Numbered from the stretch's first letter, positions 50,745-59,353 are shown. The stretch: DNA of 64,000 nt from an uncultured Chitinophagaceae bacterium (GCA_937958995.1 CALGAP010000005.1:186001-250000), one strand, 5' to 3'. The notes: generated from the sequence alone by a model not told the origin. Made by a program: numbers and translations.

Positions 50745-51731
50745 CTACTTCTGCATATAAAGTACCTCTTTGCACAGCTTCACGGTGCGGGGCACGTCGG
50801 GAAGTGCGGCTGCTACCAGGTTGGGTGCATAGTGTAATGGTGCGTCAGCGGCGGTGATGCGGCGCACGGGGGCGTCGAGATAATCGAAGCCTTCTTTCTG
50901 AATGCGGTAGGCCAGTTCAGAAGAAACGGAGCACATGGGCCATTGTTCTTCCACGATTACCAGGCGGTTGGTTTTCTTAACACTTTCCAGCACGGTCATC
51001 CAGTCGAGCGGGCGAATGGTGCGCAGGTCGATCACTTCGGCGCTCACCCCTTCTTTTTCCAGCTCGCTGGCGGCTCCCAGCGCTACCTTCATCATTTTAT
51101 TATATGAAACGATCGTTACATCGTTGCCGGGCTTTTTCACATCGGCTTTGCCAATTGGTATCAGGTATTCTTCTTCGGGCACTTCGGCTTTGTCGCCATA
51201 CATCACTTCGCTCTCCATAAAGATCACCGGATCGTCGTCGCGGATGGCTGATTTCAGCAGTCCCTTGGCATCGTATGGATTGGAAACCGATACCACCTTA
51301 ATGCCCGGAATATTGGCGTAATAACTTTCAAAAGCTGTAGAGTGCTGTGCCCCCAGCTGGCCGGCCGAACCGTTCGGTCCGCGGAAAACAATCGGACATC
51401 CCACTTGTCCGCCACTCATTGCCAGCATTTTAGAAGCCGTATTTAAAATTTGATCTAAGGCCAGCACGGCGAAGTTCCAGGTCATAAATTCAACTATGGG
51501 ACGCAATCCATTCTGAGCGGCGCCCACGGCAATACCGGCAAAACCGAGCTCGGAAATGGGCGTATCAATCACGCGTTTGGGTCCGAACTCAGCCAGCATA
51601 CCCTGGCTCACTTTGTAAGCACCATTGTATTCTGCTACTTCTTCACCCATCAGAAACACGCGTTCGTCTCTTCTCATTTCTTCTGACATCGCTTCGCGCA
51701 AGGCGTCGCGAAATGCTATTGTTCTGGCCAT
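50745..51731 (-). CDS. pdhB: Pyruvate dehydrogenase E1 component, beta subunit
   Basis: 328 residues from the ATG at 51731, beginning MARTIAFRDALREAMSEEM. The E1-beta signatures are VFLMGEEVAEYNGAYKVSQG, TPISELGFAGIAVGAAQNGL, RGPNGSAGQLGAQHS and DLRTIRPLDWMTVLESVKKT. With E1-alpha it decarboxylates pyruvate and passes the acetyl group to lipoyl-E2. The alpha subunit is not adjacent, so the gene is on its own here. A near-consensus promoter lies 58 bases upstream and a terminator 57 bases downstream, consistent with a single-gene transcript. Confidence 0.95.
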   Translation of the reverse strand: MARTIAFRDALREAMSEEMRRDERVFLMGEEVAEYNGAYKVSQGMLAEFGPKRVIDTPISELGFAGIAVGAAQNGLRPIVEFMTWNFAVLALDQILNTASKMLAMSGGQVGCPIVFRGPNGSAGQLGAQHSTAFESYYANIPGIKVVSVSNPYDAKGLLKSAIRDDDPVIFMESEVMYGDKAEVPEEEYLIPIGKADVKKPGNDVTIVSYNKMMKVALGAASELEKEGVSAEVIDLRTIRPLDWMTVLESVKKTNRLVIVEEQWPMCSVSSELAYRIQKEGFDYLDAPVRRITAADAPLHYAPNLVAAALPDVPRTVKLCKEVLYMQK

Positions 51732-51788
51732 TCCGTAGATATTTTTTGTTGTGAGTCCGCCGGTTATTATCAGTCCCGGCGAGCGCGG

Positions 51789-51820
51789 CAAAATTATTCG
51801 TTGCGGGGCAGAATAACAAA
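51789..51820 (-). promoter_or_regulatory. pdhB promoter (Bacteroidota -33/-7 type)
   Basis: On the minus strand TTTG (51820-51817) is followed after 20 bases by TAATTTTG (51796-51789). Both boxes and the spacing match the Bacteroidota consensus exactly. It predicts a leader of about 50 bases. Confidence 0.65.
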
Positions 51821-51898
51821 TAAGTATGCAGCCCGGTCTATTGGTCAAAGCAGGCCGTCCATACGTCAAACTGATTTCACTGTGGACGACGGGGCCGA

Positions 51899-51906
51899 TA
51901 GGTTTG
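51899..51906 (+). promoter_or_regulatory. Putative promoter of the acyltransferase gene, -7 element
   Basis: TAGGTTTG matches TAnnTTTG exactly, 16 bases before the ATG at 51923. TTTC at 51875-51878, 20 bases upstream, is a weak -33 candidate. The predicted leader is very short. Confidence 0.45.
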
Positions 51907-51922
51907 CCTAAAATTATACACT

Positions 51923-53143
51923 ATGCACCGGCAACTAACAACCAGGCAATCTTACCTCGACTGGCTCAGAATTATGGCAATCATCGGCGTTTTGGTTTTC
52001 CACTCGGCAATGGCATTCGTGGCCGAATGGGAATGGCATATCAAGAACAAGGAGACGAGTTACCTGCTGATGGAGTTTAATTTCTGGCTCAGCCGTTTCC
52101 GCATGCCATTGTTATTCTTCATTTCCGGCACGGTCTGTTATTTCATGCTTAAAAACCGAAGCGGCGCCAGTTTTGTCGGGTTAAGATTTCGAAGATTGTT
52201 TATTCCGCTGTTGGCGGGAATGCTGATCATAGTCCCGCCGCAAGTATATATGGAAAGACTCAACCAGGGATTTACCGGGAGCTACCTGGACTTCTACCCT
52301 ACCATATTTACCACCGGCGCCTATCCCGATGGAAACCTGAGCTGGCATCACCTGTGGTTTATTCTTTACCTGTTCATATACGATGTCTTGTTTACCCCCC
52401 TGTTCAAATGGCTGCTTAGCGATAAAGGGAAAAGAATCATGCAGAAACTCAATTGGCTGGCGTCGGGAAAGAATATTTACCTGCTCATCATTCCAAGTGT
52501 AGCCTGGTATTCCTGCATGGCATTGGACCATCCCGGCACGCACAACCTGGTCGACGACTGGAACCAAATCGTGTATTGGCCCTTATTCCTGCTGGTTGGA
52601 TTTCTGTGCATCGCACACCCATTATTCATGGGCAGCCTGGAACGCAACAGGCGTTTTTCGCTGGCAATTGCATTCCTTTCTATCATTTCCATCAATTACA
52701 TTCGCTGGAATGGCATCGAACCATGGGATGTAATTCCCAATTTCCGGGGCGACTGGCGCACGTACGGATACCTCGCGCTGGGTCCCGTCACTGCCTGGGC
52801 CTGGGTTTTCACCGCCATAGGATACGGAAAAAAATACCTGAACAGACCACACAAATCACTTGACTATATTAACCAGGCGGTATATCCATTCTACATTTTG
52901 CATCAAACAGTAATTGTAGTATTGGTGTATTACATTGTGCGTACCGAAGAATCCATCATCGCCAAATATTTGTTCACAACCATTCTGTCTTTCATCATTT
53001 CCATGATAATTCTTCATGTCTTCATAAGGCCCTACAACGTGATGAGGTTTTTATTTGGCATGAAGCCCAAAAAGAAAACTAAAGAAATCAAGGTGGAAAA
53101 GAAACTGGAAATTCCAATGGAGATAGCGCCGCAGGTAGTCTAA
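51923..53143 (+). CDS. Membrane acyltransferase (acyltransferase 3 family)
   Basis: 406 residues with about ten hydrophobic segments. The N-terminal family block is SYLDWLRIMAIIGVLVFHSA with the His that is needed in this family, followed by FWLSRFRMPLLFFISGTVCY and FRRLFIPLLAGMLIIVPPQV; LSWHHLWFILYLFIYDVLF is also characteristic. These inner-membrane enzymes acylate sugars or glycans (for example OpgC and O-antigen acetylases). The substrate is unknown and no glycan cluster adjoins it. A charged Lys-rich tail ends the protein (KPKKKTKEIKVEKKLE). Confidence 0.88.
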   Translation: MHRQLTTRQSYLDWLRIMAIIGVLVFHSAMAFVAEWEWHIKNKETSYLLMEFNFWLSRFRMPLLFFISGTVCYFMLKNRSGASFVGLRFRRLFIPLLAGMLIIVPPQVYMERLNQGFTGSYLDFYPTIFTTGAYPDGNLSWHHLWFILYLFIYDVLFTPLFKWLLSDKGKRIMQKLNWLASGKNIYLLIIPSVAWYSCMALDHPGTHNLVDDWNQIVYWPLFLLVGFLCIAHPLFMGSLERNRRFSLAIAFLSIISINYIRWNGIEPWDVIPNFRGDWRTYGYLALGPVTAWAWVFTAIGYGKKYLNRPHKSLDYINQAVYPFYILHQTVIVVLVYYIVRTEESIIAKYLFTTILSFIISMIILHVFIRPYNVMRFLFGMKPKKKTKEIKVEKKLEIPMEIAPQVV

Positions 53144-53149
53144 GGCTAC

Positions 53150-53262
53150 GGTGGCCCACCTGTAACGTGAACGACCGGAACAAGACTCGGATCGGCCAGG
53201 CAAATCGTAGCAAAGCAAGCGCAACGAAGTCCCAAACGGGAAGGCCAGGTGACAGGTGAGCC
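53150..53262. repeat. Dispersed 21-base sequence (copy 2) inside a spaced inverted repeat
   Basis: Bases 53150-53170 repeat the sequence at 34348-34368 with one mismatch. Within it GGCCCACCTGT (53153-53163) is complementary in ten of eleven positions to ACAGGTGAGCC (53252-53262), so the 110-base stretch could fold back on itself. Confidence 0.5.
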
Positions 53263-53290
53263 TCTTATCACTTGCCCGACCCTGCAGCCA

Positions 53291-53330
53291 AACCCCGAAA
53301 CACGAAACCACAAACCTGAAACCGGAAATC
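53291..53330. repeat. Low-complexity CCCGAAAC-like units upstream of the LytS-type kinase gene
   Basis: A run of CCCGAAAC, ACGAAACC, CTGAAACC and CGGAAATC units, very like those at 23122-23152. It lies in a 216-base gap without a gene, so the open frame reading through it to 53249 is not taken as coding. Confidence 0.45.
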
Positions 53331-53359
53331 GCCCCGCGATTTTCCCTAATTTGAGCACG

Positions 53360-54400
53360 ATGAAATTTTTCTGGAAATACCTGTTCCCCGGCGTATACGG
53401 AATGCTGATCTATATGGTGGTGCGCCTCATCAATGATACGATCGCGGAAGACAGGTTTTGGCGACGCGATCCGGTGGTGCTGGCGATAGAAATCGGAACC
53501 TGCATCGTGGCAGCATATATGATGATGCTTGTGTTCAGAAAACTGTTCCGCCGCTTCGATCAGTCGCTGCATAAAGATGTGAGTTATAAGACCGTGGCCA
53601 CGGAATTGTTTTGGGTGTTCGTCGTCACCGAACTGATGATGAATGCCTTCGTAACACCTATGGCAGCGCTCACCGATGACGGCCTCAGCTGGGGCGATTT
53701 CGCGGTGATCAATGTGATCCCGCTCTTGTTCAACTTCATTTACTACGCCATCGTGCGCAGCAATAAGCTGCTCGCCGCTTATGTCACCAATAAGATGAAA
53801 CTGGAAAAACTTACCAATGATCACCTGCAAACTGAGCTTAAATTTCTGAAAGCGCAATACCACCCGCATTTCTTGTTCAATGCACTGAACACAATCTATT
53901 TCCAGATGGATGAGAATGTGGATGATGCCAAAAGGAGTATCGAGAAATTTTCAGAACTGCTGCGGTACCAACTGTATGATCAGCAGCAAACGGTTCCCGT
54001 AAGCCGCGAACTGCATTATCTCGAAAATTTTATTGAACTGCAAAAAGTGCGTACTTCCGAAAAGCTCCAGTTGAAAGTGGATTTTGATCCGGCACTCAAC
54101 GGCGAACAGGTTTACCCATTACTATTTCTGCCGCTGGTTGAAAATGCGTTTAAATATGTAGGCGGAGAATACAAAATTTTCATTGCCGCCAAAAAGGATA
54201 AAAATTCTATCCGGTTTACAGTGGAGAATTCTCTGCCTGGGAATTATAATCCCACCGTGATGAAGACCGCAGAAAAAGCCAATGGAATCGGACTGGAAAA
54301 TCTCAAACGCAGATTAGAATTATTATATCCAGGCAAACATCAAATTGTTGCAGAAAAAAGAAATAACGGCTTTTTTGCCGAACTTGAACTCGCGTTATGA
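53360..54400 (+). CDS. LytS-type sensor histidine kinase
   Basis: 346 residues from the ATG at 53360. Four or so membrane segments in the first 165 residues (YLFPGVYGMLIYMVVRLIN, AIEIGTCIVAAYMMMLVF and others) precede a short coiled coil and the kinase domain. The phosphorylated His is in KAQYHPHFLFNALNTIYFQM and the ATP-binding N box in LFLPLVENAFKYV, with GIGLENLKRRLELLYPG at the end. It has no large sensor domain. It overlaps the response regulator by four bases (ATGA), the usual LytS-LytT arrangement in Bacteroidota. Confidence 0.93.
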   Translation: MKFFWKYLFPGVYGMLIYMVVRLINDTIAEDRFWRRDPVVLAIEIGTCIVAAYMMMLVFRKLFRRFDQSLHKDVSYKTVATELFWVFVVTELMMNAFVTPMAALTDDGLSWGDFAVINVIPLLFNFIYYAIVRSNKLLAAYVTNKMKLEKLTNDHLQTELKFLKAQYHPHFLFNALNTIYFQMDENVDDAKRSIEKFSELLRYQLYDQQQTVPVSRELHYLENFIELQKVRTSEKLQLKVDFDPALNGEQVYPLLFLPLVENAFKYVGGEYKIFIAAKKDKNSIRFTVENSLPGNYNPTVMKTAEKANGIGLENLKRRLELLYPGKHQIVAEKRNNGFFAELELAL

Positions 54401-55104
54401 AGCAAGCAATCCGGTGCATTATAACTGATGATGAACCCATGGCGCGCAAAGGCCTGCAGGGTTATGTGGAAAAAATAGATTTCCTGCAGTTGGTGGGTGT
54501 GTGCGAAGACGCTGTGCAGTTGAATTCGCTGTTACGACAAGACCCCGTTCAACTACTCTTTCTCGATATTGAAATGCCTTACATCACAGGCATCGATTTC
54601 CTGAAAAACACGCCTAACCCACCCAAGGTGATCTTTACCACCGCCTATGAACAATACGCCATCAAAGGCTATGAACTGGATGTGCTGGATTACCTGTTGA
54701 AACCGATCTCTTTCGACCGCTTCCTGAAAGCCGCCAATAAGGCCTATGATTATTTCCAAACCAGGCAACAAGCCGATCAACCCTATATATTTGTAAAATC
54801 GGATGGCCGGCTGGAAAAAGTAAATTTTGATGAAATTCTGTTTGTGGAGGCATTAGAAAACTATGTGGCCATTCACACCGCCAGCAGGAAACTCATCACG
54901 CATTCTACACTAAAAGGTATGCAGGAGAATCTTCCGGCCAAACAATTTATTCAACCCCATAAGTCTTATCTCGTCAATATATCTGCTATTAATTCCATTG
55001 AGGGAAATCTGCTCCATATCGGGAAATTCCAGGTTCCGATATCCAAATACTTAAAAGATGAAGTAATGGAGCGAATCGTTAATCATAAGCTGCTTAAAAA
55101 ATAG
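54397..55104 (+). CDS. LytTR-family response regulator
   Basis: 235 residues. The receiver domain has the acidic pair in IITDDEPMARKGL, the phospho-acceptor Asp in LLFLDIEMPYITG and Lys in YLLKPISFDRFLKA. The C-terminal LytTR DNA-binding domain reads VKSDGRLEKVNFDEILFVEA, then ENYVAIHTASRKLITHSTLK and FIQPHKSYLVNISAIN. It is the partner of the kinase just upstream, with which it is translationally coupled. Targets are not evident; a decayed kinase fragment follows it. Confidence 0.95.
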   Translation: MKQAIRCIITDDEPMARKGLQGYVEKIDFLQLVGVCEDAVQLNSLLRQDPVQLLFLDIEMPYITGIDFLKNTPNPPKVIFTTAYEQYAIKGYELDVLDYLLKPISFDRFLKAANKAYDYFQTRQQADQPYIFVKSDGRLEKVNFDEILFVEALENYVAIHTASRKLITHSTLKGMQENLPAKQFIQPHKSYLVNISAINSIEGNLLHIGKFQVPISKYLKDEVMERIVNHKLLKK

Positions 55105-55191
55105 TGATGAACTACTCATCGGGAGAAACATAAGCATTAAACTCATAAAAAACGGAATTGATGGCAGAGTCGGGCGGCACTGACAGAATCC

Positions 55192-55290
55192 GATAAACTG
55201 AAAAACCTGCTGTTTGTCCTCCAATACCTGCCATTGGTTGAATTCTCACACAAGGCGAGCCACAATCAGGGAAATTTGAGAATCATATAG
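55192..55290 (+). pseudogene. Possible fragment of a LytS-type histidine kinase
   Basis: One frame reads LKNLLFVLQYLPLVEFSHKA followed by SHNQGNLRII and a stop. This resembles the N-box region of LytS-type kinases (LLFLPLVENAFK in the intact kinase at 53360), with the key Asn changed or displaced. No start or other kinase motifs remain. The match is short and judged by eye. Confidence 0.35.
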
Positions 55291-55390
55291 CAAAAAACCA
55301 CCAGGATGGTAGAGTCGTTATGCCATGAAAATGACAAATGACTTATGGGAAAATCAGCGTGCTCAAGGTGATTGAAGCCGCTAAAACAGC

Positions 55391-55418
55391 AAAAGCGGAT
55401 ATATTGATATCCGCTTTT
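55391..55418. terminator. Bidirectional terminator between the LytT and DUF892 genes
   Basis: Perfect twelve-base stem AAAAGCGGATAT / ATATCCGCTTTT with a four-base loop; T-rich on both strands (CTTTTCTTTT on plus, GCTTTTGCTGTTTT on minus). The flanking genes converge. Confidence 0.85.
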
Positions 55419-55477
55419 CTTTTATATTGACGGCCCGGTTACAGCCACACTGTAACACCTGCCGGATCTGCCTGCGC

Positions 55478-56191
55478 TTAACGTGCGCGTGATTTGCTGC
55501 GTGAGCGGCTGCTGTTCTTACTTTTCGAAGAAGTGCTCTTGCTTCCTCGTGAAGCGGTTGAACTTTTCTTGGTACGTGATTTACGTGCTCCGCTGCTACG
55601 TTTGGTAGTGCCGTTGGAAGAAGCGCGGCTGGTTGAGCGGCTTGCGCTTGCTTTGCTTCGACTATTGCTTCTGCTGGCGGGCAGTTTTTTCACGCTGATA
55701 TCTTCTTTACCTACCGCCAGTGTGGTGAGCAGGTCATCAGCTTCGTATTCTTCATCGAGTGTTTGAGAAAGCAGTTTTTCCACTTCACTCATACCCAGTT
55801 CGCGGGCAAATGCGCGTGCTGTGCCATAACCAGAGATTTCATAATGCTCAATTTTCTGGGCGCTGGCAATAATAGCGGCGTCCATCACTTCGGGCTCCAT
55901 ATCTTCTTTCATCGCTTTCTGACCTTCTTCAATCAGGCCTTTCATTCCCTTACATTCTGTATCACCCAGCTCCTCGTCAGAGTCATCCTGCTGCTGAATC
56001 AGTTTATGTACCTTCTCCAGGCGTTTTTTTTGTTTTTCAGTCACCCTTAAGTGTTCTTCCAGAGCTTTCTTCAATTCCTGGTTTTGGGCTTTTTCGATCA
56101 TTTGCGGAAGAGCGTCTATAATTTGTTCTTCGGCCGAATACAGATCGACTATTTCATGTGCAAGCAAATTGCTGAGGCTATTCATTTTCAT
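55478..56191 (-). CDS. DUF892 ferritin-like protein (YciE/YciF-like) with a Ser/Arg/Lys-rich tail
   Basis: 237 residues. Residues 1-165 form the DUF892 four-helix domain (LLAHEIVDLYSAEEQIIDAL, AAIIASAQKIEHYEISGYGT, DEEYEADDLLTTLAVG), which carries Glu and His residues suited to a di-metal site. After about residue 170 comes a 70-residue tail of almost only Ser, Arg, Lys, Ala, Thr and Gly (for example SRSKASASRSTSRASS), like nucleic-acid-binding tails. Stress-induced DUF892 proteins are known in enterobacteria, but the tail is an addition. Binding of DNA by the tail is my inference. Confidence 0.85.
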   Translation of the reverse strand: MKMNSLSNLLAHEIVDLYSAEEQIIDALPQMIEKAQNQELKKALEEHLRVTEKQKKRLEKVHKLIQQQDDSDEELGDTECKGMKGLIEEGQKAMKEDMEPEVMDAAIIASAQKIEHYEISGYGTARAFARELGMSEVEKLLSQTLDEEYEADDLLTTLAVGKEDISVKKLPASRSNSRSKASASRSTSRASSNGTTKRSSGARKSRTKKSSTASRGSKSTSSKSKNSSRSRSKSRAR

Positions 56192-56242
56192 AATAATTTG
56201 TTTTTCTCTTAATACAAAAAAATCGTGCCACCGGGGTAAATG

Positions 56243-56270
56243 AAAAAAGCCCCGGCATTAGCCGAGGCCT
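56243..56270 (-). terminator. Terminator after the thiolase gene
   Basis: On the minus strand GCCTCGGC, a four-base loop and GCCGGGGC (seven of eight paired) are followed by TTTTTTC. Confidence 0.8.
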
Positions 56271-56308
56271 TGTCATTTATTGGCTGGAGGTATTTTAAAT
56301 GTTAATGG

Positions 56309-57493
56309 TTAAAGAAGTTCAATCACCATGGCGCTGGCGCCACCACCACCATTACAGATACCCGCAGCGCCGTATTTGCCCTGGTTGGCTTTCAACACAT
56401 TTATCAGGGTAACGATGATGCGGGCGCCGCTGGCACCCAGCGGGTGACCCAGTGAAACCGCACCGCCATGCACATTTACCTTAGCGGGATCGAGTTTCAT
56501 GCGTTTTGTATTTTCGATGCCTACTACGGCAAAAGCTTCGTTCAGCTCCCAGAAATCGATATCATTCATGGTTAATCCCGCTTTCTGCACGGCCCTGGGC
56601 ACGGCCAGTGAGGGCGTGGTGGTAAACCACTCCGGGGCCTGTTCCGCGTCCGCATAAGAAGCAATGCGGGCGATGGGTTTCAGTCCCAGTTCCTTTGCCT
56701 TTTCAGCGCTCATCAGCACCAGCGCAGCGGCGCCATCGTTCATAGTGCTGGCATTGGCCGCCGTCACAGTGCCATCTTTCTGGAAGGCGGGTCTCAACGA
56801 GGGGATCTTATCAAATTTTACATTCCAGGGTTCTTCGTCTTTGGCTACCACAACGGGGTCACCTTTTTTGGAAGGTATTTCTACGGGCACTACTTCGGCT
56901 GCAAAGCGTCCGCTTTCCCAGGCAGCCTGCGAGCGCTTGTAGCTTTCGATGGCAAACGCATCCTGTTCTTCGCGGCTGATGCCACATTCGCGGGCGCAGA
57001 GTTCTGCGGCGTTGCCCATAGCCTGGCCGTCGTACACGTCGGTAAGGCCATCTTTCGCGAGACCGTCGATCAGGGTGGTATTGCCATATTTATTTCCCCA
57101 GCGGAGGTTTTCAACATAAAAAGGAACATTGCTCATGCTTTCCATACCGCCTGCCACCACTATATCGGCATCGCCGAGGGCAATACTCTGAGCAGCCAGC
57201 GCAATGGCCTTCATGCCGCTGGCGCACACCTTGTTGACGGTGGTACAATTCACTGAATCGGGCAGGCCCGCGAAGCGAGCGGCTTGTCGCGCAGGCGCCT
57301 GTCCCAGGTTAGCCTGGATCACGCAGCCCATCAACACATCCTGTACCTGTTCGGGTTGAACGCCTGACTTCTGCAAAGCGCCTTTTATAGCGATAGCGCC
57401 CAGCTTTGTAGCCGACAAATCTTTTAAAGCACCACCAAAACTGCCCATGGGCGTTCTGACTGCCGAAACTATAACAACTTCCTTTTTATTCAT
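56309..57493 (-). CDS. Acetyl-CoA C-acyltransferase (thiolase)
   Basis: 394 residues, full thiolase length. The acyl-accepting Cys lies in NCTTVNKVCASGMKAIALAA (about residue 91), and the C-terminal motifs NVHGGAVSLGHPLGASGARI (His) and GICNGGGGASAMVIE (Cys in CNGGG) are intact. It joins two acetyl-CoA or cleaves 3-ketoacyl-CoA, in the cytosol; acetoacetyl-CoA thiolase and fatty-acid thiolase cannot be told apart here. No other beta-oxidation gene is next to it. A TATCTTTG element lies 36 bases upstream and a terminator 40 bases downstream. Confidence 0.94.
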   Translation of the reverse strand: MNKKEVVIVSAVRTPMGSFGGALKDLSATKLGAIAIKGALQKSGVQPEQVQDVLMGCVIQANLGQAPARQAARFAGLPDSVNCTTVNKVCASGMKAIALAAQSIALGDADIVVAGGMESMSNVPFYVENLRWGNKYGNTTLIDGLAKDGLTDVYDGQAMGNAAELCARECGISREEQDAFAIESYKRSQAAWESGRFAAEVVPVEIPSKKGDPVVVAKDEEPWNVKFDKIPSLRPAFQKDGTVTAANASTMNDGAAALVLMSAEKAKELGLKPIARIASYADAEQAPEWFTTTPSLAVPRAVQKAGLTMNDIDFWELNEAFAVVGIENTKRMKLDPAKVNVHGGAVSLGHPLGASGARIIVTLINVLKANQGKYGAAGICNGGGGASAMVIELL

Positions 57494-57528
57494 ATAAGCT
57501 TGTTTTAAATGCTAATCACTTAGCCCGG

Positions 57529-57536
57529 CAAAGATA
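57529..57536 (-). promoter_or_regulatory. Putative thiolase promoter, -7 element
   Basis: TATCTTTG on the minus strand matches TAnnTTTG exactly, 36 bases before the ATG at 57493. No clear -33 box. Confidence 0.4.
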
Positions 57537-57665
57537 ACAATTGTTAGTTTTTAACCTATTACTCTACCATACCGATAGAATTTGTGAAGAGAGTTGTAAA
57601 AGAAGCATTTGACAAGATACCTGTTACAATTAGTGGTAATTTAGCGGTAAACGTTAACAATCAAC

Positions 57666-58475
57666 ATGAGCCCGGAATTTTACAAGCAGATTTTTAACGC
57701 TCAGCAACAGACAGAAGTGGTGCCGCCCAACCAGGCGATCGCTAACTGGGCATTAAACCTTATTCGCCTTTTATATCCCGAGAGATCTGAAACAAAATTC
57801 TCGTCCCCTGCGGAAATAGAAAAGGCATTCAAACAATTGGAACATGAGTTGGTGGATCTATTGAATGCTACCAAGGCTTGTTGCGATGATGATAATGCAG
57901 AAAAAGCCAGTACATTCTTTGAAATGATTCCCGAGTTGTATCGCGTGCTCAATACAGACATTGATGCTATTGTGACGGGTGACCCTGCCGCGCATAATCG
58001 TTTCGAGGTAATACGAGCGTATCCCGGTTTTTTTGCTATCAGCTTTTACCGCATTGCGCATGCATTACTCGACCTGGAAACCCCGTTGCTGCCGCGCATC
58101 ATTACTGAATACGCACATTCGCAGACGGGCATCGATATTCATCCCGCCGCAGAAATCGGGGAGCATTTCTTCATCGATCATGGTACTGGCATAGTGATCG
58201 GCGAAACCACCATTATCGGCAACCACGTGAAACTGTACCAGGGCGTAACACTCGGCGCGCTGAGTGTGGATAAGGATATGGCTTTTATAAAAAGACATCC
58301 GACGGTAGAAGATCATGTCATTATTTATTCAGGGGCTACCATATTGGGTGGTGAAACAGTGATTGGCCATCACAGCACTATCGGCGGTAATGTATGGCTC
58401 ACGAAGAGCGTGCCGCCCTACTCTACCGTTTACCACAGAGCATTAGTAGATGTTGTGAAACAAAACAATGTTTAG
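57666..58475 (+). CDS. cysE: Serine O-acetyltransferase
   Basis: 269 residues, close to the EpsC/CysE type. The N-terminal helical domain is followed by a left-handed beta-helix of hexapeptides: IDIHPAAEIGEHFFIDHGTG, IVIGETTIIGNHVKLYQGVT, KRHPTVEDHVIIYSGATILG and GHHSTIGGNVWLTKSVPPYS. It makes O-acetylserine from serine and acetyl-CoA. The cysteine synthase gene starts five bases after its stop, so the two steps of cysteine synthesis are encoded in one transcript. Confidence 0.95.
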   Translation: MSPEFYKQIFNAQQQTEVVPPNQAIANWALNLIRLLYPERSETKFSSPAEIEKAFKQLEHELVDLLNATKACCDDDNAEKASTFFEMIPELYRVLNTDIDAIVTGDPAAHNRFEVIRAYPGFFAISFYRIAHALLDLETPLLPRIITEYAHSQTGIDIHPAAEIGEHFFIDHGTGIVIGETTIIGNHVKLYQGVTLGALSVDKDMAFIKRHPTVEDHVIIYSGATILGGETVIGHHSTIGGNVWLTKSVPPYSTVYHRALVDVVKQNNV

Positions 58476-58480
58476 CAGTT

Positions 58481-59353
58481 ATGGCAGGAATTATAGATCT
58501 GGTTGGCAATACGCCATTGGTAGAGATCAGGAAGCTGAATCCCAATCCAAACGTAAAGATGTATGCAAAGCTGGAGGGTAACAATCCCGGCGGCAGTGTG
58601 AAAGACAGGCCTGCATTGAATATGATCCGCTCTGCCCTTGAGCGCGGCGATATCAAACCCGGCACCAGGCTTATTGAAGCCACCAGCGGCAATACCGGCA
58701 TTGCGCTGGCTATGATTGCGCGACTGTACGACCTGGAAATTGAGCTGGTAATGCCCTCCTCGTCCACGCGCGAGCGCACGCTTACCATGGAAGCCTTTGG
58801 CGCAAAGGTGACTTTGCTCGACAGCATCGAAATCTGCCGCGACTACGCCGAGGAGAAAGCCGCCACCGGTGAATATTATATCCTGAACCAGTTTGCCAAT
58901 CCTGATAATTACTTGGCACACTACAAAACCACCGGTCCCGAGATCTGGAACGATACCCGGCAAACAATTACCCATTTTGTGAGTTCGATGGGTACTACGG
59001 GCACCATCATGGGCGTATCGAGGTACCTGAAAGAAAAAAATCCTGCTATACAGATTGTCGGTTGTCAGCCCACCGAAGATTCATCTATTCCCGGTATCCG
59101 TCGCTGGCCGAAAGAATATTTACCTAAAATTTTCGAACCCGAGCGCGTTGACCGCATCATCGACGTGTCGCAGGAAGAGGCCACGCAAATGGCGCGCAAA
59201 CTGGCCAACGTGGAAGGCGTGTTTGCGGGCATGAGCAGTGGTGGCGCCGCTTCGGCCGCCATCAGGCTGGCGCAGGAAATTGACAAGGGTGTAATCGTGT
59301 TTATCGCGTGCGACAGAGGAGACCGGTATTTGAGTAGCGATTTGTTTGGGTAA
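58481..59353 (+). CDS. cysM: Cysteine synthase (O-acetylserine sulfhydrylase, CysM-like)
   Basis: 290 residues from the ATG at 58481, beginning MAGIIDLVGNTPLVEIRKLN. The PLP Lys lies in LEGNNPGGSVKDRPALNMI, the substrate loop in LIEATSGNTGIALAMIARLY and the phosphate loop in SSMGTTGTIMGVSRY. The short C-terminus fits the CysM rather than CysK branch. It forms cysteine from O-acetylserine and sulfide. It follows cysE directly and converges with six bases on the FAD oxidase gene. Confidence 0.93.
   Translation: MAGIIDLVGNTPLVEIRKLNPNPNVKMYAKLEGNNPGGSVKDRPALNMIRSALERGDIKPGTRLIEATSGNTGIALAMIARLYDLEIELVMPSSSTRERTLTMEAFGAKVTLLDSIEICRDYAEEKAATGEYYILNQFANPDNYLAHYKTTGPEIWNDTRQTITHFVSSMGTTGTIMGVSRYLKEKNPAIQIVGCQPTEDSSIPGIRRWPKEYLPKIFEPERVDRIIDVSQEEATQMARKLANVEGVFAGMSSGGAASAAIRLAQEIDKGVIVFIACDRGDRYLSSDLFG

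Larger units (their letters stand above)
55105..55477. other. Intergenic region with remnants, after the LytT gene
   Basis: 373 bases with no intact gene. It contains a short fragment resembling the ATP-binding end of a LytS-type kinase (55192-55290) and a strong hairpin at 55391-55418. The rest shows only short frames with stops in every frame. It reads as a scar of a lost gene between convergent neighbours. Confidence 0.55.

Noticed and set aside
53249..53359. N-terminal extension of the LytS-type kinase
   Set aside because: The codons read through CCCGAAAC-type low-complexity sequence that also occurs in another intergenic gap.
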